Below are positions 24,488-37,996 of a stretch of DNA of 64,000 bases, piece by piece. The translations under genes and the position numbers were made by a program. The DNA lies in contig NC_052666.1 in assembly GCF_016802725.1 (NCBI RefSeq), forward strand, positions 811,001 to 875,000, in the 5' to 3' direction. A model generated the notes under the pieces. The model did not search any database. It was not told the origin of the DNA and was given only the letters and a program-made list of their open reading frames with translations. This DNA comes from Solenopsis invicta. Its lineage: Eukaryota > Arthropoda > Insecta > Hymenoptera > Formicidae. Positions within the stretch are counted from its first letter, which is position 1. Each line of letters opens with the position of its first letter.

Positions 24488-24727
24488 ATTAATCCTTTTT
24501 CTTGTTTTCTTATTTCTCCACTTGGAAATGTTATAAAGTTGCGGATTCGCAAAAATAAAACACGTAGAAGAACTCTTAATTGACCTGAATTTGCCCCAGA
24601 TTTATACCAGATTTGAAGAAGATCAACATAATATCATAAAGGCACAAATACAGTAAATTTCATGCGGACCTGTACGCAGTATGCTCTTCGGGTTATTAGG
24701 GAGGATTTACCGCAAGGTGTCATGAAA
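23577..24727 (+). pseudogene. FPPS: FPPS exons 3-7, unit U2
   Basis: Same defects as U1. U2 and U3 share a private change, TCA for TTA (Leu to Ser) near 23701, which pairs these two units. The 126-codon read-through ORF is 23598-23978. Confidence 0.9.
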
Positions 24728-24751
24728 GCTGATTGAACACCAAAATGATAA

Positions 24752-25656
24752 TAGGAGCCTGTCACCGGAGGATTCCACGATTTTCCTTCTCGCATCCCTC
24801 GCGTAAAATATGAAATACGAAACAAAGCGAGGAGATTGTCTCTAAGGTTTATAACACTCAATTATTACATCCGGAGGACTCCACGATTTCTCTTTTACAA
24901 ATAACGCCATCACTTGGTTATTATAAAAAAAAATTGAACATCGTCCCTGAACGATATAATGCTCAAATATTATATCCGGAGCAATAAGCTCGTTAAATAG
25001 AAGCAAAAAAGAAGAAATTGTGCGATGACGGAATTACGAGCAATATTTACTCATTTTAACACCATAAGAACAAACGAAGCCAGGACTTGGAAAGGAAAAA
25101 ACCTAAATGATATTTAAGTCCGGCGAGACAGTGGACCTCGTCGTCAAAAGAACCGCGCCCATGGTGCCACAACCGGCGAAGGGCGCAACTTACGACGCCC
25201 TGTTAAACAAAAAAAAACTCCAGAAGGTAAAAGAAATTCACGATTTTATTCGGGATCGAATCTTCCACAAAGAGAAATCGTCAAATAACGAATCCCTTAG
25301 ACAATTGGGTGACGCAACTGTTCAGCCCTAAAATTAAGAAAACTCAAGAGAAGATGGAAAACTAATCAACGAAAGATCATCCGAAAAAACGATTGGTAGT
25401 GAGCGATGGTGAACTACCAACGAATAAGTCCGAAACTTTAACAACAAATAATCTACAAGAGAAGAGAGAAATCTCCAAAAGCTTCACCCAATCAAATTTC
25501 TATTCCACTCACTCGATCAACCTTACGCCCCTTTTCAAGCCCTATAAAATGCCCAACTTCCTAACACTCATGATCATGTAGTCGGATATTATGAACGAGC
25601 TCACAGATGCAGCAGAAAAAAATGTGAATATCGACGTTAGCAAATGGATGAGAAAA
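24752..25656 (+). mobile_element. E3/E2 plus FPPS exon 1 remnant, unit U2
   Basis: Same junction as U1: TATA box near 25540, exon 1 remnant about 25582-25656. Confidence 0.7.
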
Positions 25657-26184
25657 GTAAAGAATAACGTGTCACTCATAAAATTGCACCCATTCTGTAA
25701 ACAGTTTACAATAAAAATAATGCACAAAAATAAATCACACCTTTATTTATACGACATATTCTCTTTTTGTGATATTGATTTACAGGTCAAATAATTTTTA
25801 AAATTGTTGAAAATTAAATTAAATTAAATTGGGATTTTGACTCTCCTTATTCGGCTACACCTTTTGTGTTTGTATTTTTTTTTAATTAAATATGTATTGC
25901 ATGTCTCAAACGGTTTATTTAAATGTTGATATTTTTAATTTAACGCAAGATAAATAAAGTAGCATAAAGATATTATGTAAAACATTGATAGAAAAAATGT
26001 ACAAAAATTGTCTTAAAGTATTAGATTTATTGCTCAAAATTTTTCACGTTATGGGTATTTGTTATCTTCCACAAAACAAACATATTTATTAACTTATAAA
26101 AATAATGATCTTTAACAGTCAAAGAAAAGGTTTTAAAAAATATTCTAACATTCAAGGTATTATTCTAAATATAAATATAAAATT

Positions 26185-27502
26185 CAAGAAGAAACCTTGT
26201 ATTGACAGAATCGAGAGGAATATTTGGTCATTTTGATGCAACGATCCGTGAGAACGGGCAAAGCCAGGATCTAAAAAGAAAAAACCTAATTTTATCTAAG
26301 TCCGACGCCAGTAATAGATAAAATTAATCCTAGACATCGGACAAGAAATTTATAAATTAAGATTTATGGTCCTGGCTTTGCTTGTTCAGGTGCGCATCCC
26401 GAAGAACCCTCGGTAGCGATACAAACGACACGGATTACTAAAGCAAATTAATCCTTCAAAAAGGGAGAGCGATTGGTAAGGAATCCTCGGAACGATTGGA
26501 CGATCTAATAACCCGCCCCTCTTTAAGAATTAAGAAATCTTCAGAACGATTGGGCGATCTAACGATTCGCCCCCCCTTAAAATTAAGGAAAACTCGGACG
26601 AAGACGGAGAATTAACCAATAAAAGATCATTCGACAAGATGATTGACAAAGAGCGTTGGTGAATTAGCCAACAACAAATCAAATTTTCAGAACAGGACAA
26701 AATCTATAAAAATCTCAAATCTCCCACCTAAAATCCCTACTCCACTCACTCGATCAACTTTACGCCCTTTTTCAAGCCCTATAAAATGTCCAACTTCTTA
26801 ATAATCATCATCTCTTGGTTCCCTCATGTCTCGAGTCGAAGTTATTGTTGCAAAAATATTCATACAGAGATATCTCAGCATTATAATATTAAGGAGTAAA
26901 TATATCCAAAATAATTAAGAAAATTAATTAAAATGATTTGTTTATAGAGTGTAACATTTTTTTTTCTTTTATCGAATATCAATTCCATAATTCGAAAATA
27001 CTGATTTTGTTAACGAACGCTAGATGCGGTGATGCGGATCAAATTGGCGGAAGTTTTGTATGTATAAATTTCTTGAGCACAGGCTCTAACTGAATAAAAT
27101 TAGCTGAAGCTTAAATCGCTTAAAATAACCCGCGCACGCTCAATTTTTTCCCAGTTTATATACAGAATCTATCCCGAAACCCCTTCATTCTCCCTTCCAA
27201 GCCCATATTCTCCTGTTCCTGCAGATTTCTTTGACCCCCCCTTCCCTTTTGAATTCCATGTCCAGCGTGAAAATTCATAGAGGAAATCTCTTCCTCTCCT
27301 TCATCCACAAATTCTACTCACGTGTAGCATGGAATTCTTAGAAAAAATCGCCTCTCCTCTTTTACCCACTAATTTTGTTCAGCGTGGAATTTCTAGAAGA
27401 AATAATCACGCCTTCTCTTAAATCCTGACCATGATCCTGACCACCCCTCTCCTACAGAATATGTCCACACACTCTTCTATAATTATTTCAATACCTCCTA
27501 TT
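26185..27502 (+). mobile_element. E1 element in U3
   Basis: Carries one private substitution near 27178 (CGAAACCCC where the other units have CGATACCCC). Confidence 0.65.
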
Positions 27503-27513
27503 AGACATTTATT

Positions 27514-28361
27514 GTTGTACAAGCCGATGGACTCATGCTAGATGACATTGAGGATAGATCGCTAATGCGAAGAGGTAAACAATGTTGGTACCAACGCAAT
27601 GATGTTGATTTAATGGCCATCAATGATGGCCTGATGTCAGAAAACTCTGTATATTATCTAATTCAAAAGCACTTCAAGAAGGAAAATTGTTATGTTCATC
27701 TACTAGAAACAGTCCATACAATGAGTGAAAATATATTATCTATACATAGGGAAGTACCCCAACATTGTTCTTTTCCTTTTGACCGAGCAATTATATATTA
27801 TGAAAATATTTCCACAGAATATATAGACAACAATATTAGGCCAATCTTTGGATATGTTGTCAACCAACTTAGGCAAGAAGCCAAATCTGGCCTTATTTAC
27901 GATGGACCCTTATAAGTCCATTGTCGAGTATAAAACATCATATTACACTTTTATTTGGCCTGTAACCTCAGCAATGCACTTAATAAGTATAACATTTTTG
28001 AATTTAAATATTGAAATTTCGAATTTTCACAAGTTTTGAATCGACGAATTCTTTAACTTATTCTTTGAACTTCGAAACAATAATGCTTTGATAGTAATAA
28101 TGTAACACGTTACTTATTCCACAGGCAGGAATAAAAGACCCTGAAACGTTTGAACGTGCAGAACACATTTTGTTGGAAATAGGATATTTATTCCAAATAC
28201 AAGATGACTGTTTGGCTTTCTTTAAAGATTCCAAAACTTTTGGAAAAGATATACAAGAAGGCAAATATACATAGCTGGTGGTTGAAGCTCTTTAACGCGC
28301 CACTTCGAAACAAAGTAAATATTATTTGATAGATATTATCGTTGTTGTTATAATATTAATA

Positions 28362-28424
<63 letters not shown>

Positions 28425-28664
28425 ATTAATCCTTTTTCTTGTTTTCTTATTTCTCCACTTGGAAATGTTATAAAGTTGCGGATTCGCAAAAATAAAACAC
28501 GTAGAAGAACTCTTAATTGACCTGAATTTGCCCCAGATTTATACCAGATTTGAAGAAGATCAACATAATATCATAAAGGCACAAATACAGTAAATTTCAT
28601 GCGGACCTGTACGCAGTATGCTCTTCGGGTTATTAGGGAGGATTTACCGCAAGGTGTCATGAAA
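27514..28664 (+). pseudogene. FPPS: FPPS exons 3-7, unit U3
   Basis: Carries the same Leu-to-Ser marker as U2 (near 27638) and all shared splice-site and stop defects. Read-through ORF 27535-27915. Confidence 0.9.
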
Positions 28665-28688
28665 GCTGATTGAACACCAAAATGATAA

Positions 28689-29593
28689 TAGGAGCCTGTC
28701 ACCGGAGGATTCCACGATTTTCCTTCTCGCATCCCTCGCGTAAAATATGAAATACGAAACAAAGCGAGGAGATTGTCTCTAAGGTTTATAACACTCAATT
28801 ATTACATCCGGAGGACTCCACGATTTCTCTTTTACAAATAACGCCATCACTTGGTTATTATAAAAAAAAATTGAACATCGTCCCTGAACGATATAATGCT
28901 CAAATATTATATCCGGAGCAATAAGCTCGTTAAATAGAAGCAAAAAAGAAGAAATTGTGCGATGACGGAATTACGAGCAATATTTACTCATTTTAACACC
29001 ATAAGAACAAACGAAGCCAGGACTTGGAAAGGAAAAAACCTAAATGATATTTAAGTCCGGCGAGACAGTGGACCTCGTCGTCAAAAGAACCGCGCCCATG
29101 GTGCCACAACCGGCGAAGGGCGCAACTTACGACGCCCTGTTAAACAAAAAAAAACTCCAGAAGGTAAAAGAAATTCACGATTTTATTCGGGATCGAATCT
29201 TCCACAAAGAGAAATCGTCAAATAACGAATCCCTTAGACAATTGGGTGACGCAACTGTTCAGCCCTAAAATTAAGAAAACTCAAGAGAAGATGGAAAACT
29301 AATCAACGAAAGATCATCCGAAAAAACGATTGGTAGTGAGCGATGGTGAACTACCAACGAATAAGTCCGAAACTTTAACAACAAATAATCTACAAGAGAA
29401 GAGAGAAATCTCCAAAAGCTTCACCCAATCAAATTTCTATTCCACTCACTCGATCAACCTTACGCCCCTTTTCAAGCCCTATAAAATGCCCAACTTCCTA
29501 ACACTCATGATCATGTAGTCGGATATTATGAACGAGCTCACAGATGCAGCAGAAAAAAATGTGAATATCGACGTTAGCAAATGGATGAGAAAA
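28689..29593 (+). mobile_element. E3/E2 plus FPPS exon 1 remnant, unit U3
   Basis: Identical in layout to U1 and U2; exon 1 remnant about 29519-29593. Confidence 0.7.
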
Positions 29594-30121
29594 GTAAAGA
29601 ATAACGTGTCACTCATAAAATTGCACCCATTCTGTAAACAGTTTACAATAAAAATAATGCACAAAAATAAATCACACCTTTATTTATACGACATATTCTC
29701 TTTTTGTGATATTGATTTACAGGTCAAATAATTTTTAAAATTGTTGAAAATTAAATTAAATTAAATTGGGATTTTGACTCTCCTTATTCGGCTACACCTT
29801 TTGTGTTTGTATTTTTTTTTAATTAAATATGTATTGCATGTCTCAAACGGTTTATTTAAATGTTGATATTTTTAATTTAACGCAAGATAAATAAAGTAGC
29901 ATAAAGATATTATGTAAAACATTGATAGAAAAAATGTACAAAAATTGTCTTAAAGTATTAGATTTATTGCTCAAAATTTTTCACGTTATGGGTATTTGTT
30001 ATCTTCCACAAAACAAACATATTTATTAACTTATAAAAATAATGATCTTTAACAGTCAAAGAAAAGGTTTTAAAAAATATTCTAACATTCAAGGTATTAT
30101 TCTAAATATAAATATAAAATT

Positions 30122-31439
30122 CAAGAAGAAACCTTGTATTGACAGAATCGAGAGGAATATTTGGTCATTTTGATGCAACGATCCGTGAGAACGGGCAAAG
30201 CCAGGATCTAAAAAGAAAAAACCTAATTTTATCTAAGTCCGACGCCAGTAATAGATAAAATTAATCCTAGACATCGGACAAGAAATTTATAAATTAAGAT
30301 TTATGGTCCTGGCTTTGCTTGTTCAGGTGCGCATCCCGAAGAACCCTCGGTAGCGATACAAACGACACGGATTACTAAAGCAAATTAATCCTTCAAAAAG
30401 GGAGAGCGATTGGTAAGGAATCCTCGGAACGATTGGACGATCTAATAACCCGCCCCTCTTTAAGAATTAAGAAATCTTCAGAACGATTGGGCGATCTAAC
30501 GATTCGCCCCCCCTTAAAATTAAGGAAAACTCGGACGAAGACGGAGAATTAACCAATAAAAGATCATTCGACAAGATGATTGACAAAGAGCGTTGGTGAA
30601 TTAGCCAACAACAAATCAAATTTTCAGAACAGGACAAAATCTATAAAAATCTCAAATCTCCCACCTAAAATCCCTACTCCACTCACTCGATCAACTTTAC
30701 GCCCTTTTTCAAGCCCTATAAAATGTCCAACTTCTTAATAATCATCATCTCTTGGTTCCCTCATGTCTCGAGTCGAAGTTATTGTTGCAAAAATATTCAT
30801 ACAGAGATATCTCAGCATTATAATATTAAGGAGTAAATATATCCAAAATAATTAAGAAAATTAATTAAAATGATTTGTTTATAGAGTGTAACATTTTTTT
30901 TTCTTTTATCGAATATCAATTCCATAATTCGAAAATACTGATTTTGTTAACGAACGCTAGATGCGGTGATGCGGATCAAATTGGCGGAAGTTTTGTATGT
31001 ATAAATTTCTTGAGCACAGGCTCTAACTGAATAAAATTAGCTGAAGCTTAAATCGCTTAAAATAACCCGCGCACGCTCAATTTTTTCCCAGTTTATATAC
31101 AGAATCTATCCCGATACCCCTTCATTCTCCCTTCCAAGCCCATATTCTCCTGTTCCTGCAGATTTCTTTGACCCCCCCTTCCCTTTTGAATTCCATGTCC
31201 AGCGTGAAAATTCATAGAGGAAATCTCTTCCTCTCCTTCATCCACAAATTCTACTCACGTGTAGCATGGAATTCTTAGAAAAAATCGCCTCTCCTCTTTT
31301 ACCCACTAATTTTGTTCAGCGTGGAATTTCTAGAAGAAATAATCACGCCTTCTCTTAAATCCTGACCATGATCCTGACCACCCCTCTCCTACAGAATATG
31401 TCCACACACTCTTCTATAATTATTTCAATACCTCCTATT
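30122..31439 (+). mobile_element. E1 element in U4
   Basis: Matches the U2/U3 E1 consensus; keeps GACGATCTAATAACC, which U5 and U6 change to GACGATATAATAACC. Confidence 0.65.
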
Positions 31440-31450
31440 AGACATTTATT

Positions 31451-32298
31451 GTTGTACAAGCCGATGGACTCATGCTAGATGACATTGAGGATAGATCGCT
31501 AATGCGAAGAGGTAAACAATGTTGGTACCAACGCAATGATGTTGATTTAATGGCCATCAATGATGGCCTGATGTTAGAAAACTCTGTATATTATCTAATT
31601 CAAAAGCACTTCAAGAAGGAAAATTGTTATGTTCATCTACTAGAAACAGTCCATACAATGAGTGAAAATATATTATCTATACATAGGGAAGTACCCCAAC
31701 ATTGTTCTTTTCCTTTTGACCGAGCAATTATATATTATGAAAATATTTCCACAGAATATATAGACAACAATATTAGGCCAATCTTTGGATATGTTGTCAA
31801 CCAACTTAGGCAAGAAGCCAAATCTGGCCTTATTTACGATGGACCCTTATAAGTCCATTGTCGAGTATAAAACATCATATTACACTTTTATTTGGCCTGT
31901 AACCTCAGCAATGCACTTAATAAGTATAACATTTTTGAATTTAAATATTGAAATTTCGAATTTTCACAAGTTTTGAATCGACGAATTCTTTAACTTATTC
32001 TTTGAACTTCGAAACAATAATGCTTTGATAGTAATAATGTAACACGTTACTTATTCCACAGGCAGGAATAAAAGACCCTGAAACGTTTGAACGTGCAGAA
32101 CACATTTTGTTGGAAATAGGATATTTATTCCAAATACAAGATGACTGTTTGGCTTTCTTTAAAGATTCCAAAACTTTTGGAAAAGATATACAAGAAGGCA
32201 AATATACATAGCTGGTGGTTGAAGCTCTTTAACGCGCCACTTCGAAACAAAGTAAATATTATTTGATAGATATTATCGTTGTTGTTATAATATTAATA

Positions 32299-32361
<63 letters not shown>

Positions 32362-32601
32362 ATTAATCCTTTTTCTTGTTTTCTTATTTCTCCACTTGGA
32401 AATGTTATAAAGTTGCGGATTCGCAAAAATAAAACACGTAGAAGAACTCTTAATTGACCTGAATTTGCCCCAGATTTATACCAGATTTGAAGAAGATCAA
32501 CATAATATCATAAAGGCACAAATACAGTAAATTTCATGCGGACCTGTACGCAGTATGCTCTTCGGGTTATTAGGGAGGATTTACCGCAAGGTGTCATGAA
32601 A
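31451..32601 (+). pseudogene. FPPS: FPPS exons 3-7, unit U4
   Basis: Has TTA (Leu) at the U2/U3 marker site like U1. Shared defects unchanged. Read-through ORF 31472-31852. Confidence 0.9.
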
Positions 32602-32625
32602 GCTGATTGAACACCAAAATGATAA

Positions 32626-33530
32626 TAGGAGCCTGTCACCGGAGGATTCCACGATTTTCCTTCTCGCATCCCTCGCGTAAAATATGAAATACGAAACAAA
32701 GCGAGGAGATTGTCTCTAAGGTTTATAACACTCAATTATTACATCCGGAGGACTCCACGATTTCTCTTTTACAAATAACGCCATCACTTGGTTATTATAA
32801 AAAAAAATTGAACATCGTCCCTGAACGATATAATGCTCAAATATTATATCCGGAGCAATAAGCTCGTTAAATAGAAGCAAAAAAGAAGAAATTGTGCGAT
32901 GACGGAATTACGAGCAATATTTACTCATTTTAACACCATAAGAACAAACGAAGCCAGGACTTGAAAAGGAAAAAACCTAAATGATATTTAAGTCCGGCGA
33001 GACAGTGGACCTCGTCGTCAAAAGAACCGCGCCCATGGTGCCACAACCGGCGAAGGGCGCAACTTACGACGCCCTGTTAAACAAAAAAAAACTCCAGAAG
33101 GTAAAAGAAATTCACGATTTTATTCGGGATCGAATCTTCCACAAAGAGAAATCGTCAAATAACGAATCCCTTAGACAATTGGGTGACGCAACTGTTCAGC
33201 CCTAAAATTAAGAAAACTCAAGAGAAGATGGAAAACTAATCAACGAAAGATCATCCGAAAAAACGATTGGTAGTGAGCGATGGTGAACTACCAACGAATA
33301 AGTCCGAAACTTTAACAACAAATAATCTACAAGAGAAGAGAGAAATCTCCAAAAGCTTCACCCAATCAAATTTCTATTCCACTCACTCGATCAACTTTAC
33401 GCCCCTTTTCAAGCCCTATAAAATGCCCAACTTCCTAACACTCATGATCATGTAGTCGGATATTATGAACGAGCTCACAGATGCAGCAGAAAAAAATGTG
33501 AATATCGACGTTAGCAAATGGATGAGAAAA
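32626..33530 (+). mobile_element. E3/E2 plus FPPS exon 1 remnant, unit U4
   Basis: U4 and U5 share markers absent from U1-U3: GGACTTGAAAAGG near 32957, CAACTTTACGCCCC near 33391, and AAACGATTTA in the spacer near 33783. Exon 1 remnant about 33456-33530. Confidence 0.7.
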
Positions 33531-34058
33531 GTAAAGAATAACGTGTCACTCATAAAATTGCACCCATTCTGTAAACAGTTTACAATAAAAATAATGCACA
33601 AAAATAAATCACACCTTTATTTATACGACATATTCTCTTTTTGTGATATTGATTTACAGGTCAAATAATTTTTAAAATTGTTGAAAATTAAATTAAATTA
33701 AATTGGGATTTTGACTCTCCTTATTCGGCTACACCTTTTGTGTTTGTATTTTTTTTTAATTAAATATGTATTGCATGTCTCAAACGATTTATTTAAATGT
33801 TGATATTTTTAATTTAACGCAAGATAAATAAAGTAGCATAAAGATATTATGTAAAACATTGATAGAAAAAATGTACAAAAATTGTCTTAAAGTATTAGAT
33901 TTATTGCTCAAAATTTTTCACGTTATGGGTATTTGTTATCTTCCACAAAACAAACATATTTATTAACTTATAAAAATAATGATCTTTAACAGTCAAAGAA
34001 AAGGTTTTAAAAAATATTCTAACATTCAAGGTATTATTCTAAATATAAATATAAAATT

Positions 34059-35377
34059 CAAGAAGAAACCTTGTATTGACAGAATCGAGAGGAATATTTG
34101 GTCATTTTGATGCAACGATCCGTGAGAACGGGCAAAGCCAGGATCTAAAAAGAAAAAACCTAATTTTATCTAAGTCCGACGCCAGTAATAGATAAAATTA
34201 ATCCTAGACATCGGACAAGAAATTTATAAATTAAGATTTATGGTCCTGGCTTTGCTTGTTCAGGTGCGCATCCCGAAGAACCCTCGGTAGCGATACAAAC
34301 GACACGGATTACTAAAGCAAATTAATCCTTCAAAAAGGGAGAGCGATTGGTAAGGAATCCTCGGAACGATTGGACGATATAATAACCCGCCCCTCTTTAA
34401 GAATTAAGATATCTTCAGAACGATTGGGCGATCTAACGATTCGCCCCCCCCTTAAAATTAAGGAAAACTCGGACGAAGACGGAGAATTAACCAATAAAAG
34501 ATCATTCGACAAGATGATTGACAAAGAGCGTTGGTGAATTAGCCAACAACAAATCAAATTTTCAGAACAGGACAAAATCTATAAAAATCTCAAATCTCCC
34601 ACCTAAAATCCCTACTCCACTCACTCGATCAACTTTACGCCCTTTTTCAAGCCCTATAAAATGTCCAACTTCTTAATAATCATCATCTCTTGGTTCCCTC
34701 ATGTCTCGAGTCGAAGTTATTGTTGCAAAAATATTCATACAGAGATATCTCAGCATTATAATATTAAGGAGTAAATATATCCAAAATAATTAAGAAAATT
34801 AATTAAAATGATTTGTTTATAGAGTGTAACATTTTTTTTTCTTTTATCGAATATCAATTCCATAATTCGAAAATACTGATTTTGTTAACGAACGCTAGAT
34901 GCGGTGATGCGGATCAAATTGGCGGAAGTTTTGTATGTATAAATTTCTTGAGCACAGGCTCTAACTGAATAAAATTAGCTGAAGCTTAAATCGCTTAAAA
35001 TAACCCGCGCACGCTCAATTTTTTCCCAGTTTATATACAGAATCTATCCCGATACCCCTTCATTCTCCCTTCCAAGCCCATATTCTCCTGTTCCTGCAGA
35101 TTTCTTTGACCCCCCCTTCCCTTTTGAATTCCATGTCCAGCGTGAAAATTCATAGAGGAAATCTCTTCCTCTCCTTCATCCACAAATTCTACTCACGTGT
35201 AGCATGGAATTCTTAGAAAAAATCGCCTCTCCTCTTTTACCCACTAATTTTGTTCAGCGTGGAATTTCTAGAAGAAATAATCACGCCTTCTCTTAAATCC
35301 TGACCATGATCCTGACCACCCCTCTCCTACAGAATATGTCCACACACTCTTCTATAATTATTTCAATACCTCCTATT
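34059..35377 (+). mobile_element. E1 element in U5
   Basis: Carries the U5/U6 markers GACGATATAATAACC and AAGATATCTTC near 34374-34412, and one extra C in the poly-C run near 34445, which makes this unit 3,938 bp. Confidence 0.65.
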
Positions 35378-35388
35378 AGACATTTATT

Positions 35389-36236
35389 GTTGTACAAGCC
35401 GATGGACTCATGCTAGATGACATTGAGGATAGATCGCTAATGCGAAGAGGTAAACAATGTTGGTACCAACGCAATGATGTTGATTTAATGGCCATCAATG
35501 ATGGCCTGATGTTAGAAAACTCTGTATATTATCTAATTCAAAAGCACTTCAAGAAGGAAAATTGTTATGTTCATCTACTAGAAACAGTCCATACAATGAG
35601 TGAAAATATATTATCTATACATAGGGAAGTACCCCAACATTGTTCTTTTCCTTTTGACCGAGCAATTATATATTATGAAAATATTTCCACAGAATATATA
35701 GACAACAATATTAGGCCAATCTTTGGATATGTTGTCAACCAACTTAGGCAAGAAGCCAAATCTGGCCTTATTTACGATGGACCCTTATAAGTCCATTGTC
35801 GAGTATAAAACATCATATTACACTTTTATTTGGCCTGTAACCTCAGCAATGCACTTAATAAGTATAACATTTTTGAATTTAAATATTGAAATTTCGAATT
35901 TTCACAAGTTTTGAATCGACGAATTCTTTAACTTATTCTTTGAACTTCGAAACAATAATGCTTTGATAGTAATAATGTAACACGTTACTTATTCCACAGG
36001 CAGGAATAAAAGACCCTGAAACGTTTGAACGTGCAGAACACATTTTGTTGGAAATAGGATATTTATTCCAAATACAAGATGACTGTTTGGCTTTCTTTAA
36101 AGATTCCAAAACTTTTGGAAAAGATATACAAGAAGGCAAATATACATAGCTGGTGGTTGAAGCTCTTTAACGCGCCACTTCGAAACAAAGTAAATATTAT
36201 TTGATAGATATTATCGTTGTTGTTATAATATTAATA

Positions 36237-36299
<63 letters not shown>

Positions 36300-36539
36300 A
36301 TTAATCCTTTTTCTTGTTTTCTTATTTCTCCACTTGGAAATGTTATAAAGTTGCGGATTCGCAAAAATAAAACACGTAGAAGAACTCTTAATTGACCTGA
36401 ATTTGCCCCAGATTTATACCAGATTTGAAGAAGATCAACATAATATCATAAAGGCACAAATACAGTAAATTTCATGCGGACCTGTACGCAGTATGCTCTT
36501 CGGGTTATTAGGGAGGATTTACCGCAAGGTGTCATGAAA
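35389..36539 (+). pseudogene. FPPS: FPPS exons 3-7, unit U5
   Basis: Sequence as in U1 and U4. Read-through ORF 35410-35790. Confidence 0.9.
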
Positions 36540-36563
36540 GCTGATTGAACACCAAAATGATAA

Positions 36564-37468
36564 TAGGAGCCTGTCACCGGAGGATTCCACGATTTTCCTT
36601 CTCGCATCCCTCGCGTAAAATATGAAATACGAAACAAAGCGAGGAGATTGTCTCTAAGGTTTATAACACTCAATTATTACATCCGGAGGACTCCACGATT
36701 TCTCTTTTACAAATAACGCCATCACTTGGTTATTATAAAAAAAAATTGAACATCGTCCCTGAACGATATAATGCTCAAATATTATATCCGGAGCAATAAG
36801 CTCGTTAAATAGAAGCAAAAAAGAAGAAATTGTGCGATGACGGAATTACGAGCAATATTTACTCATTTTAACACCATAAGAACAAACGAAGCCAGGACTT
36901 GAAAAGGAAAAAACCTAAATGATATTTAAGTCCGGCGAGACAGTGGACCTCGTCGTCAAAAGAACCGCGCCCATGGTGCCACAACCGGCGAAGGGCGCAA
37001 CTTACGACGCCCTGTTAAACAAAAAAAAACTCCAGAAGGTAAAAGAAATTCACGATTTTATTCGGGATCGAATCTTCCACAAAGAGAAATCGTCAAATAA
37101 CGAATCCCTTAGACAATTGGGTGACGCAACTGTTCAGCCCTAAAATTAAGAAAACTCAAGAGAAGATGGAAAACTAATCAACGAAAGATCATCCGAAAAA
37201 ACGATTGGTAGTGAGCGATGGTGAACTACCAACGAATAAGTCCGAAACTTTAACAACAAATAATCTACAAGAGAAGAGAGAAATCTCCAAAAGCTTCACC
37301 CAATCAAATTTCTATTCCACTCACTCGATCAACTTTACGCCCCTTTTCAAGCCCTATAAAATGCCCAACTTCCTAACACTCATGATCATGTAGTCGGATA
37401 TTATGAACGAGCTCACAGATGCAGCAGAAAAAAATGTGAATATCGACGTTAGCAAATGGATGAGAAAA
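36564..37468 (+). mobile_element. E3/E2 plus FPPS exon 1 remnant, unit U5
   Basis: Last copy of this junction; carries the U4/U5 markers. Exon 1 remnant about 37394-37468, then AT-rich spacer to U6. Confidence 0.7.
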
Positions 37469-37996
37469 GTAAAGAATAACGTGTCACTCATAAAATTGCA
37501 CCCATTCTGTAAACAGTTTACAATAAAAATAATGCACAAAAATAAATCACACCTTTATTTATACGACATATTCTCTTTTTGTGATATTGATTTACAGGTC
37601 AAATAATTTTTAAAATTGTTGAAAATTAAATTAAATTAAATTGGGATTTTGACTCTCCTTATTCGGCTACACCTTTTGTGTTTGTATTTTTTTTTAATTA
37701 AATATGTATTGCATGTCTCAAACGATTTATTTAAATGTTGATATTTTTAATTTAACGCAAGATAAATAAAGTAGCATAAAGATATTATGTAAAACATTGA
37801 TAGAAAAAATGTACAAAAATTGTCTTAAAGTATTAGATTTATTGCTCAAAATTTTTCACGTTATGGGTATTTGTTATCTTCCACAAAACAAACATATTTA
37901 TTAACTTATAAAAATAATGATCTTTAACAGTCAAAGAAAAGGTTTTAAAAAATATTCTAACATTCAAGGTATTATTCTAAATATAAATATAAAATT

